From: CAIURC01 sp043777315
Lineage (GTDB): Bacteria > Verrucomicrobiota > Verrucomicrobiia > Chthoniobacterales > Chthoniobacteraceae
DNA: 64,000 nucleotides
NCBI GenBank assembly: GCA_043777315.1
Contig: JAYVPW010000006.1
Span: 62,001-126,000, forward strand
Direction of reading: 5' to 3'
Shown: positions 1-7,320 of the stretch, one piece after another
Position numbering within the stretch: position 1 is the first letter of the stretch
Layout of the letters: the number at the start of each line of letters is the position of its first letter
The notes under the pieces: generated by a model
Database searches by the model: none
What the model was told of the DNA's origin: nothing
The model's input: the letters and a program-made list of their open reading frames with translations, nothing else
Translations under genes and position numbers: made by a program

Positions 1-491
1 GTGAGCTGGAGGGCAAGGCCGAGGTCGAGGGCGTATTCGCGGCAGCCGGGGTGGCGGTAGCCGAAGATTTCGATGCTGACGAGGCCGACGACGCTGGCGA
101 CGCGGTGGCAGTATTGGCGGAGGTCGTCCCACGTTTCGTAAGTCACGCGCGTGAGGTCCATTTCACAGCCGGCGATGATCTCGCGGAGGTGCTCGACGGG
201 GAGGCGATATTTGGCGATCAGCTCGCGCACGATCGGGGCGAGCGCGGGCTCGCGGGGCTGCGGTGCGGCGAGACTTTCGCGCCACAGATCGAGCGCGCGC
301 TGGCGGTCGGCGACGGGCGGGTGCGGGTCGTCGGCGATGTCGTCGATGACGCGGCAGAAGGCGTAGAAAATCGAGATGTCTCGGCGGCGTTCCGGCGGCA
401 GGGCGATGAACGCGAGGGCGAGATTCGACTTGCTCGCGCGGGTGATTTCCTCGGGATCGCTCGCGGCGGCGGAAAAGAGGATTTCGCTCAC
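1..491 (-). CDS. Squalene/phytoene synthase family protein, N-terminal part (runs off window)
   Basis: Head-to-head prenyl synthase (trans-isoprenyl diphosphate synthase superfamily) that would condense two prenyl diphosphates in squalene, hopanoid or carotenoid synthesis. About 163 residues are visible. The first aspartate-rich motif reads FYAFCRVIDDIADD (residues 43-56), and a conserved YCHRVASVVG helix follows near the window edge. The second Asp motif lies outside. The GTG start at 491 overlaps the stop of the upstream ABC gene (GTGA), so the two are probably translationally coupled. Which product it makes cannot be told from this fragment. Family assignment is secure; HpnC, HpnD or CrtB status is open. 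Confidence 0.88.
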   Translation of the reverse strand, partial: MSEILFSAAASDPEEITRASKSNLALAFIALPPERRRDISIFYAFCRVIDDIADDPHPPVADRQRALDLWRESLAAPQPREPALAPIVRELIAKYRLPVEHLREIIAGCEMDLTRVTYETWDDLRQYCHRVASVVGLVSIEIFGYRHPGCREYALDLGLALQL

Positions 492-1183
492 GCGCCGAGC
501 TCCTCCATCAGCCGCGAATCGGCGCGCACTTCACCGGCACCGAGTTCGATGACCCGATCATTTCGCTCCGCGGAAAACTGGAGCGAGGCCGTGGCGATCA
601 CGGCCGTGCCGAAGTGCGTGGCGGTCCGCCGAAGCAGGCTGGCAAAGGATTGCAGGTCCGCGCCGCCGAGTTCGGCGTCGAGGTTTTCGACGATCAAAAC
701 GGCGGGCCGGTTCGCGAGGCCACGGGCCAGCGAGGCGCGCTGCTGCTCGGCGGGCGAGAGGGTGCGGACGTTTTCTCCGGCGAGTTCGGTGAGGCCGGCG
801 AACTCCAAAAGCTCGCCGGTGCGGAGGCGCGCTTCGTCGGGCTCGGAGTGGGAGATGCGGAAAAGGGGCATCGCGATATTTTCCAGCACGGTGAACGAAG
901 TGAGCAGGAACGGCGCGGCGAAGACGTAGCCGAAGCGCACGTTGCGCAGCTCCTCGCGGGCGGCTTCTGTCAACGCGGAGGTCGCGCGGCCTTCGATGAA
1001 AACGTCTCCGCTCGACGGGACTTCGAGCAGGCCAAGGAGGCGCAGGAGGCGATGTTTTCCGCACGCTTCGTCGCCGGTGAGGAGGTTGAAAGTGCCGGGC
1101 TCGAAGGCGAGCGATACGCCGCGAACCGGCTCTGCGCCTTGATCCGCGGCGCAGAGGTCGCGGGCTTCGAGGATCGTGTTCAT
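488..1183 (-). CDS. ABC-type ATPase with all catalytic motifs degenerate
   Basis: 231 residues with the overall layout of a LolD/MacB-type ABC ATPase, but key positions are altered. Walker A is GDEACGKH (37-44; the Ser/Thr after Lys is His). The Q-loop Gln is Ala (FGYVFAA, 84-90). The signature is LSPAEQQR instead of LSGGQ. Walker B ends VEN instead of DE (165-167). The switch His is missing (VIATAS, 195-200). The frame is intact and the codon use ordinary, so it looks like a maintained pseudo-ATPase rather than decay. ATG at 1183 starts the recognisable domain. It lies 67 bases after a multi-pass membrane protein and overlaps the prenyl synthase start by 4 bases. Loss of activity is inferred. 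Confidence 0.85.
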   Translation of the reverse strand: MNTILEARDLCAADQGAEPVRGVSLAFEPGTFNLLTGDEACGKHRLLRLLGLLEVPSSGDVFIEGRATSALTEAAREELRNVRFGYVFAAPFLLTSFTVLENIAMPLFRISHSEPDEARLRTGELLEFAGLTELAGENVRTLSPAEQQRASLARGLANRPAVLIVENLDAELGGADLQSFASLLRRTATHFGTAVIATASLQFSAERNDRVIELGAGEVRADSRLMEELGA

Positions 1184-1250
1184 TTGAGAAATGACGCTGG
1201 GAGCGACTCGCAGGCGGGACGCCCGCGTTCCGTGCGGGTGATCGCGTTCA

Positions 1251-2531
1251 TCAAAAGAGAACGCCGGGCGCGGGCTGCGCCGAGACGTGTTCGCAGCGCT
1301 TGAACACGCAGACCCAGCTCGCGAGGAGCCACGCGCAGACGATGCCGGCGAGCCACGGAAACGCCAAGGTCCAGCCGACCCAGAGCGCGGTTCCTTCGCC
1401 GATCGCGCGGCGCACCACGAGGTCGCAGGCGTGCAGCGCGAAGAGGTGCAGCGCGGCGAGCGCGAGGAACCACGCGAAGGGCCACGCATTTTTCCAGACG
1501 AAACGGAGGTGATCGCGCATCGCGCAGCGCCACGATTCGCTGTGGAAGGTGAGCATGATTTGCATCGTCGCGGTGAGGAGCAGAAAGACGGCGAGCGCGG
1601 CGCGGGAGATGTTCAGTCGCGAGGCGAAGAGCTCGTTTTCGGGGAACCACGCGGCGAAGGCGGGAAAGTTTTTCAGGATGAGCGGGGCGTCGATGCAGAG
1701 GGTGCTCAGGAGCATTACGAGGGCGGCCCATTTCACCACGTAGCTGAAGCGGCGGATCGCCACATCGAGCAGCGTGCGATGCGTGAAGGTGAGGCCGCGC
1801 ACCCAGATGAACGCGAGCAGGATGAGGTAAATCTGGATGCAGACGCCGAAGAGGTATTCGAAGAGAACCGAGAGCCAGACGACGACGGGCGCCCATCCAA
1901 ACCACATTTCCGCGCCCGCGCCCCGGAGGTGGAGCAATTGCGGCATGACGTAGATGAATGGCTTCGCAATCGCGGCGAGCGCGCAGACGACGATCGCGAG
2001 ATGCACGGCCCAGCCAAAGTGGCCGAAACGCCGGCGCAGCGCGCGGATGAGCACGGCGTGGTGGCCCTCCCAATTCACGAGCAGGAGCACCGCCGCGAGC
2101 GCCGAGAGCGGGAAGGTGGTGACGATGTTATTGAAGATCCCAGCGAGGCTCTGGAGCGCGAGGAGCGCGGCGTCGCGGAGTGACTCGAGAAAGGCCGCGT
2201 GGGGAAGAAACCAGAGCGATTCCGGTGAGCCGGTGAGCCAGTATTGCGGATCGCGCCAGGCCTCCCGCGCCCAGACGAAAATGGGCCGCTCTCCCGCCGG
2301 CAGCACGGCGTGAAAATAGACGCGCTGAGCGAGCTGAAAGAGCGCGTCGCAAAAGCCAAAAACCCCGAGCGTGACCCACAGCGTCTGGTAGCGCCCGATC
2401 GCGCGCCATCCGTCGCGAAGGCCCGTCCGCACAGGGTTCGTGAACATCACGAGCAGATAACCGCCGAACGCGCCGCAGAGAAAATAGGGGGCTTTCGACT
2501 GGACGATGGCGAAGGCTCCCGGCGCGGACAT
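1251..2531 (-). CDS. Uncharacterised multi-pass inner-membrane protein
   Basis: 426 residues with about seven to eight hydrophobic segments. Examples lie near residues 15-30, 45-65, 120-150, 180-205, 225-255, 265-285, 310-330 and the C-terminal end. No catalytic motif is recognised. It is first in a minus-strand group with the degenerate ABC ATPase and the prenyl synthase, so a membrane partner role for that ATPase is possible but unproven. The ATG at 2531 is the first Met before the first hydrophobic segment and leaves 93 bases to the divergent gene at 2625. Confidence 0.75.
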   Translation of the reverse strand: MSAPGAFAIVQSKAPYFLCGAFGGYLLVMFTNPVRTGLRDGWRAIGRYQTLWVTLGVFGFCDALFQLAQRVYFHAVLPAGERPIFVWAREAWRDPQYWLTGSPESLWFLPHAAFLESLRDAALLALQSLAGIFNNIVTTFPLSALAAVLLLVNWEGHHAVLIRALRRRFGHFGWAVHLAIVVCALAAIAKPFIYVMPQLLHLRGAGAEMWFGWAPVVVWLSVLFEYLFGVCIQIYLILLAFIWVRGLTFTHRTLLDVAIRRFSYVVKWAALVMLLSTLCIDAPLILKNFPAFAAWFPENELFASRLNISRAALAVFLLLTATMQIMLTFHSESWRCAMRDHLRFVWKNAWPFAWFLALAALHLFALHACDLVVRRAIGEGTALWVGWTLAFPWLAGIVCAWLLASWVCVFKRCEHVSAQPAPGVLF

Positions 2532-2624
2532 GGGTTGGTTTTTCAGGAAGGCAACGGCGCTGTCGAGCTTGGCGCGCGAGATATTGAAAGTGCGCGGTTC
2601 GCGGCACCGCATACCTTCCGCCAA

Positions 2625-2840
2625 ATGAGCCGCGACTTTGCCGAACTCGATTTCCAAGCCACCCCGCTCGGCGACCTCTCGCTGCGCCGCCGCCGCCTCC
2701 GCGCGCTCGATGACCTGGAGGTTTTCGAGGTGAAACTCGGGGACTCGTTTCTGATGTCGAGCCTCTTCCACGAAGTCGAAGTCGCTCTCGCGGATCTTGC
2801 CCTCGCGGCGCTCGAGCACGGCGGCGACATCACCCGATGA
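2625..2840 (+). pseudogene. Truncated spermidine-synthase-like protein, N-terminal 71 residues only
   Basis: The 71-residue frame matches by eye the start of small spermidine-synthase-like methyltransferases (about 240 residues): ELDFQATPLGDLSLRRRR, then EVKLGDSFLMSSLFHE. In that family the next segment is the SAM-binding VGGLGLG loop. Here the frame instead ends after GGDITR at a TGA that overlaps the ATG of glpK (ATGA). The rest of the gene is not present nearby. A full-length relative with the same layout lies at 23494-24228. It is either a remnant or a short peptide retained for coupled translation of glpK. Confidence 0.65.
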
Positions 2841-4324
2841 GCTACGTTCTCGCGCTCGACCAAGGCACCACCAGCTCGCGCGCCATCCTCTTTGATCAGG
2901 CCGGCGGCATCTGCGCGGTCGCGCAAAAAGAGTTCCGCCAAATCTTTCCGCAGCCCGGCTGGGTGGAGCACGACGCGAGTGAAATTTGGGCGACGCAATC
3001 CGCCGTCGCTGCCGAAGTCATCGCGCGCGCCGGATTGACCGCGCGCGATGTCGCGGCGATCGGAATCACGAATCAGCGCGAGACGACCGTGGTCTGGGAT
3101 CGCGCGACCGGCGAACCGCTCGCGAACGCGATCGTCTGGCAGGACCGGCGCACCGCGGAGGACTGCGAACAGCTCGTCGCTGACGGGCTCGAGAAGATGA
3201 TCCGAGAAAAAACGGGCCTCGTGATCGACGCCTATTTTTCCGGGACCAAGCTCGCGTGGATCCTCGATCAAGTGCCCGGCGCGCGGGCGCGCGCGATGCG
3301 CGGCGAGTTGGCTTTTGGCACGATCGACACGTGGCTCGTATGGAAGCTGACCGGCGGCGCGCGGCATCTCACCGACCCGACGAATGCGTCGCGCACGATG
3401 CTTTTCAACATCCAGCGCGGCGACTGGGACGAAGACCTGCTCGCGCTTTTCGGAATTCCGCGCTCGCTCCTCCCGGAGGTCCGACCATCGAGTGAAATCT
3501 ACGGCGAATGCACGCTGGACCCGCTCCGCGGCGTGCCCATCGCGGCGATCGCCGGCGACCAGCAGGCCGCGCTTTTCGGGCAAGCCTGCACGCGCGCCGG
3601 CATGGCAAAAAACACGTACGGCACCGGCTGCTTTCTCCTGCTGCACACCGGCAGCGAGCCCGCCGTCTCGACGCATCGGCTGCTCACCACCGCCGCCGCG
3701 AGTCTTCGGGGCGAGCGCAATTTCGCGCTGGAAGGCAGCGTTTTCATCGCGGGCGCAGTCGTGCAATGGCTGCGCGACGGACTCGGAATCATTCGCACTT
3801 CCGCCGAGGTCGAATCGCTCGCGGCGACTGTGCCAGACAGCGGCGGCGTGCATTTCGTCCCCGCGTTTTCGGGGCTCGGCGCGCCGCATTGGGATCCGCA
3901 CGCGCGCGGCATGATCGAGGGTCTGACCCGCGGCAGCACCGCCGCGCACATTGCCCGCGCCGCTCTCGAAAGCATCGCTTTTCAAACGGCCGACGTGCTC
4001 GACGCGATGCGCGGCGACGCGCGTGTTCCGCTCACCGAATTGCGCGTGGATGGCGGCGCGGCGATGAACAATTTGCTGATGCAATTTCAGGCCGACATTT
4101 CCGGCGTGCCGGTCGTGCGACCCGCGATCACCGAGACCACCGCGCTCGGCGCGGCGTATCTCGCGGGGCTGGCGGTCGGGTTTTGGAAAGATGCCGCAGA
4201 GCTCGAATCGCACTGGCGCGTGGACCGGCGGTTCGAGCCGAAAATGGAGCGCGCCGACCGCGACGAGCGCCTCGCGAAATGGCGCGCCGCGGTGCAGCGC
4301 GCGAAGTCCGGCGCGCGCAAATGA
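2837..4324 (+). CDS. glpK: Glycerol kinase
   Basis: 495 residues, the normal length for FGGY-family glycerol kinase, which makes sn-glycerol 3-phosphate from glycerol and ATP in the cytoplasm. Visible motifs are the N-terminal phosphate loop ALDQGTTSSRAILFD, the GWVEHDASEIW segment, substrate region WQDRRTAEDC, AGDQQAALFGQ near residue 237, and the C-terminal GGAAMNNLLMQFQAD. The start overlaps the truncated upstream frame by 4 bases. With glpD downstream, on the same strand across a palindrome, it forms the glycerol utilisation pair. No glpF or regulator is seen here. Confidence 0.97.
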   Translation: MSYVLALDQGTTSSRAILFDQAGGICAVAQKEFRQIFPQPGWVEHDASEIWATQSAVAAEVIARAGLTARDVAAIGITNQRETTVVWDRATGEPLANAIVWQDRRTAEDCEQLVADGLEKMIREKTGLVIDAYFSGTKLAWILDQVPGARARAMRGELAFGTIDTWLVWKLTGGARHLTDPTNASRTMLFNIQRGDWDEDLLALFGIPRSLLPEVRPSSEIYGECTLDPLRGVPIAAIAGDQQAALFGQACTRAGMAKNTYGTGCFLLLHTGSEPAVSTHRLLTTAAASLRGERNFALEGSVFIAGAVVQWLRDGLGIIRTSAEVESLAATVPDSGGVHFVPAFSGLGAPHWDPHARGMIEGLTRGSTAAHIARAALESIAFQTADVLDAMRGDARVPLTELRVDGGAAMNNLLMQFQADISGVPVVRPAITETTALGAAYLAGLAVGFWKDAAELESHWRVDRRFEPKMERADRDERLAKWRAAVQRAKSGARK

Positions 4325-4350
4325 TGCGAGGTTCCACGGGAGGCATGGAA

Positions 4351-4417
4351 GGAAGTCAGGCGTCTCGCCTGATCGGGTGCGTCTCACCCGGCGTGTCAGG
4401 CGGGACGCCTGACTTCC
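4351..4417. repeat. Compound palindrome between glpK and glpD
   Basis: Arms at 4351-4372 and 4396-4417 are inverted copies around AAGTCAGGCG...CGCCTGA. Each arm is itself a small hairpin (AGGCGTCTCGCCT and AGGCGGGACGCCT). It lies 26 bases after glpK and 22 before glpD, where it could act as an RNA processing or attenuation hairpin. A second copy at 53993-54889 is split by an insertion sequence. Confidence 0.8.
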
Positions 4418-4439
4418 TCCGCGCCCTCACCTTTCTGAT

Positions 4440-5894
4440 ATGAACCGCGACGCGAGCCTCCGCGCGCTCGGCACTTCCGAGGTCTGGGATGTGGTCGTGA
4501 TCGGCGGCGGAGCGACCGGTCTCGGCACCGCGCTCGACGCGGCGGCGCGCGGCTTTCGCACGGTGCTGGTCGAGCAGGGCGACTTCGCGCAGGCGACTTC
4601 CAGCCGCAGCACAAAGCTCATTCACGGCGGCGTGCGCTATCTCCAGCGGGGCAATCTGGCGCTTGTCCGCAGCGCGCTGCGCGAGCGCGGCTTGCTGCTG
4701 CAAAACGCGCCGCAGCTCGTCCGCCCGCTGACCTTCGTGATCCCAAATTATGAATGGTGGGAAGCGCCGTGGTACACCGCCGGGCTCAAGCTTTACGACG
4801 CCCTCGCCGGCTCGCTGAGCCTCGGTCCGTCGCGCCATCTTTCGCGCGTGGAAACACTCGCGCAAATCCCCGGCGTCGCCCCGGGCGGACTGCGCGGAGG
4901 CGTGCAATATTACGACGCGCAATTCGACGACGCGCGGCTCGCCATCGCTCTCGCTCAGACGTTCTCCGGGCTCGGCGGCATCGCGCTGAACTACGCGCGC
5001 GTCACCGGATTGTTGAAGTGGAACGACCGCGTTTCCGGCGTCCGGATTTGCGAGTCGGAGGGCGGTGCGGAGATCGAAATCCGCGCGCGATCCGTGATCA
5101 ACGCGACCGGTGTTTTCGCCGATGAAGTTCGCGCTCTCGACGAGCCCGAAGCCGCGCCGATGCTCGCGCCGAGCCAGGGTGCGCATGTCGTTCTCGACCG
5201 CGCATTTCTGCCCGGCGCGAGCGCAATCATGATCCCGCGAACCGACGACGGACGCGTCCTTTTCGCGATCCCGTGGCATGGCCGCGTGCTCGTCGGAACC
5301 ACCGACACGCCCGTCGCCCGCGCTTCCTGCGAGCCGCGCCCGCTCGCGAGCGAGATCGATTTTTTACTCGCGCACGCGGCCCGGTATCTGGCCCGCGCCC
5401 CGTCCCGCGCCGATGTGCTGAGCGCTTTCGCCGGACTTCGGCCGCTGGTCCGGCGCGGCTCCGGCAGCGGCGCGGCGCTTTCCCGCGATCATGTCACCAA
5501 CGTTTCGCGGAGCGGACTGGTCACGATCACGGGTGGAAAATGGACGACTTACCGTCTGATGGCGGAGGATGCCGTCAACGCGGCGATCAAGGCTGGAGGC
5601 CCGCCGCCGGGCGAATGTGCCACGAAAAACCTGCGCCTTCTCGAGATCGGACCGCTCGCGGAAATCCCGACCGCCGCCGACGTCGCTCGCGCCGTCCGCG
5701 AGGAAATGGCGCGCACCATTGAGGATGTCCTCGCCCGCCGCTCGCGCTCACTTTACCTCGACGCCCGAGCGAGCATCGCCGCCGCGCCGCTGGTCGCACG
5801 CATCATGGCCGCCGAACTCGGCCGCGACGAACGTTGGCAGTCCGCGCAAGTCGCGGCCTTCCGCGAGCTCGCAGACGGTTATCTCGTGAGCTGA
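4440..5894 (+). CDS. glpD: FAD-dependent glycerol-3-phosphate dehydrogenase
   Basis: 484 residues. It oxidises glycerol 3-phosphate to dihydroxyacetone phosphate and passes electrons to the quinone pool at the membrane. The N-terminal FAD-binding Rossmann motif is VVVIGGGATGLGTALDAAAR (residues 16-35). ATSSRSTKLIHGGVRYLQ is the classic GlpD signature, and the C-terminal half carries RPLVRRGSGSG and the TGGKWTTYRLMAEDAV segment. Length is slightly short of the E. coli enzyme but complete. It follows glpK across a 115-base gap holding a palindrome, and ends 10 bases from a convergent gene. Confidence 0.95.
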   Translation: MNRDASLRALGTSEVWDVVVIGGGATGLGTALDAAARGFRTVLVEQGDFAQATSSRSTKLIHGGVRYLQRGNLALVRSALRERGLLLQNAPQLVRPLTFVIPNYEWWEAPWYTAGLKLYDALAGSLSLGPSRHLSRVETLAQIPGVAPGGLRGGVQYYDAQFDDARLAIALAQTFSGLGGIALNYARVTGLLKWNDRVSGVRICESEGGAEIEIRARSVINATGVFADEVRALDEPEAAPMLAPSQGAHVVLDRAFLPGASAIMIPRTDDGRVLFAIPWHGRVLVGTTDTPVARASCEPRPLASEIDFLLAHAARYLARAPSRADVLSAFAGLRPLVRRGSGSGAALSRDHVTNVSRSGLVTITGGKWTTYRLMAEDAVNAAIKAGGPPPGECATKNLRLLEIGPLAEIPTAADVARAVREEMARTIEDVLARRSRSLYLDARASIAAAPLVARIMAAELGRDERWQSAQVAAFRELADGYLVS

Positions 5895-5904
5895 GCGCCG
5901 CCGC

Positions 5905-6942
5905 TCACTCCGTCACCACGCGCCGCCCGCGCTGCGCCACGGCGGTGATCATGCCGCTCTCCACCTTTCGCAGGCGCGTCGTCGCGGGGTAATAATTTCC
6001 GCTCACGCCGATGCGAGGAAGGCAGTGGAGATGCCGCGAGTGCGCATGGAAAAGATTCCCGCTGCGCGTCGTCGTCGCGGTCACGAAGCCGCACTTTTCC
6101 GCGAGCGCAAACTCGCGCCCGCCGACCGCATTGCGCCCGCCAAACGGAAACGCCAGATGCCGCACCTCGCGCCCGAGCCGCGTTTCGAGGTCGCGTTTCG
6201 ATTCGGCCATTTCGGCCTGCGCTTCCGCGTCCGACAAGCGATTGAGCGTGTGGTGCCCGACGGTGTGCGCGCCGATGGTGACGATCCGGTCGGCCGCCAA
6301 AGTGCGCAGCTCGCTCCAGCTCAACATCAGGCTTTTGGCGAAGCCGGTCGTGGCCGCATCCGTGCCGGAAAAGAGCGTTTCCAACAGTTCGCCCCGCTCC
6401 TGCCATCCGGTCCCGCGAATCATTTTCGCGAGCTCGTTGAACACCTTTTCCCGGCAGGCCTGATCACGGCACCGAAACTCGTGCGCCTCGCCTTTCCACC
6501 GGAACGAAAGCGGATCGCGCGCGACCAGCAGCCCCTCGAGCGCGTACCACCACGGACCCTCGGTGCCGGCGACGAATCCGGTGGTGACATTGACGGTGAA
6601 CGGCACGTCGAATTCGCGGAACACCGGCAGCGCGCGTGTGAGGTTGTCGCGGTATCCGTCGTCCAAAGTGAACGCGACGAATTTGCGCCGCCGCGGCCGC
6701 GCGAGCCGCTCTGGCACAGCATCCAGCGCGATCGGATCGAGGCCGCGCTCGCGGGTCCATTCCAGGATTTTGCGCAAGGTCTCGGGTGCGATTTCGAGCG
6801 CGCGATTTTCCGCGAAGGAGGAGCGTTCATCCTCCGGGATCACGCGGTGCAGGCAGACGATGCAGCCGCTGCCTCCGTAGATCGGGCGCAGCAAAGACGC
6901 GAGCGCGTCGCTGGCGCACGATTGCAAAAATTGACCGGACAT
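5905..6942 (-). CDS. Polysaccharide deacetylase (NodB/CE4 family)
   Basis: 345 residues. NodB homology motif 1 is FTLDDGYRDN (metal-binding Asp pair), motif 2 is GAHTVGHHTLN (HxxxH), and a downstream HLAFPFGGRN segment matches the family. It is expected to deacetylate an N-acetylated glycan or lipid-linked sugar. There is no obvious N-terminal signal peptide, so cytoplasmic or membrane-face action is likely. The ATG at 6942 (MSGQFLQ) is chosen over upstream in-frame Mets because the extension is low-complexity Arg-rich. It is convergent with glpD and divergent from the surface-polymer genes at 7131-10240, whose pathway it may share. Confidence 0.88.
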   Translation of the reverse strand: MSGQFLQSCASDALASLLRPIYGGSGCIVCLHRVIPEDERSSFAENRALEIAPETLRKILEWTRERGLDPIALDAVPERLARPRRRKFVAFTLDDGYRDNLTRALPVFREFDVPFTVNVTTGFVAGTEGPWWYALEGLLVARDPLSFRWKGEAHEFRCRDQACREKVFNELAKMIRGTGWQERGELLETLFSGTDAATTGFAKSLMLSWSELRTLAADRIVTIGAHTVGHHTLNRLSDAEAQAEMAESKRDLETRLGREVRHLAFPFGGRNAVGGREFALAEKCGFVTATTTRSGNLFHAHSRHLHCLPRIGVSGNYYPATTRLRKVESGMITAVAQRGRRVVTE

Positions 6943-7130
6943 GTGGGGAAAACGAAACCGGCGGCCCAGAGTCGAAGCCGGAAAGCGGCGTCGGACCTCT
7001 GGCTGACGGAACGCGGCATTCATTACGCCAGTCGCCGCGCGATGGGAAGGGCCGCGTTCGGAACCACTCCCACAACCTCCACCGATCCTTTGACGGACTC
7101 GCGGAGCACGTCTTAACTGCGCCCCCACTC

Positions 7131-7313
7131 ATGCTCCCTCTTCCCCCGCATCTCGCCTACATCGACCCCGGCACAGGCAGCCTCGTCCTGCAAATGATCG
7201 TCGCCGGCATCGTCGGCGGGATCGCTTTCTTCCGCGGTGCGATTTTCAAATTCTTCGGATTTTTCCGCCGATCGAAACCGAAAAAAGATCCTGAATCGAA
7301 GTCGAAGAACTAA
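7131..7313 (+). CDS. Small single-pass membrane protein with YIDPGTGSL motif
   Basis: 60 residues: an N-terminal AYIDPGTGSLVLQ, one hydrophobic helix (about 20-45) and a basic Lys/Arg/Ser tail. Small proteins with this YIDPGTGS signature recur in several phyla beside methyltransferase and sulfatase-like genes, as here. That is family recollection, and no function is known to me. ATG at 7131 is the only Met that keeps the motif N-terminal. It sits 7 bases before the next gene, so it is likely the first member of a three-gene operon 7131-10240. Confidence 0.75.
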   Translation: MLPLPPHLAYIDPGTGSLVLQMIVAGIVGGIAFFRGAIFKFFGFFRRSKPKKDPESKSKN

Positions 7314-7320
7314 CCGCCCG

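Noticed and set aside
2838..2860. Stop read-through or selenocysteine at the TGA ending the 71-residue frame
   Set aside because: The frame after the TGA does not continue the expected VGGLGLG loop, and glpK starts at the same place.
2543..4387. Long minus-strand frame opposite glpK
   Set aside because: It is antisense to an unmistakable glycerol kinase, Arg/Ala-rich with no motif; a product of the high third-position GC.
4351..4417. Palindrome as a standard terminator of glpK
   Set aside because: There is no T run after either arm and the same element occurs elsewhere, so it is listed as a repeat.
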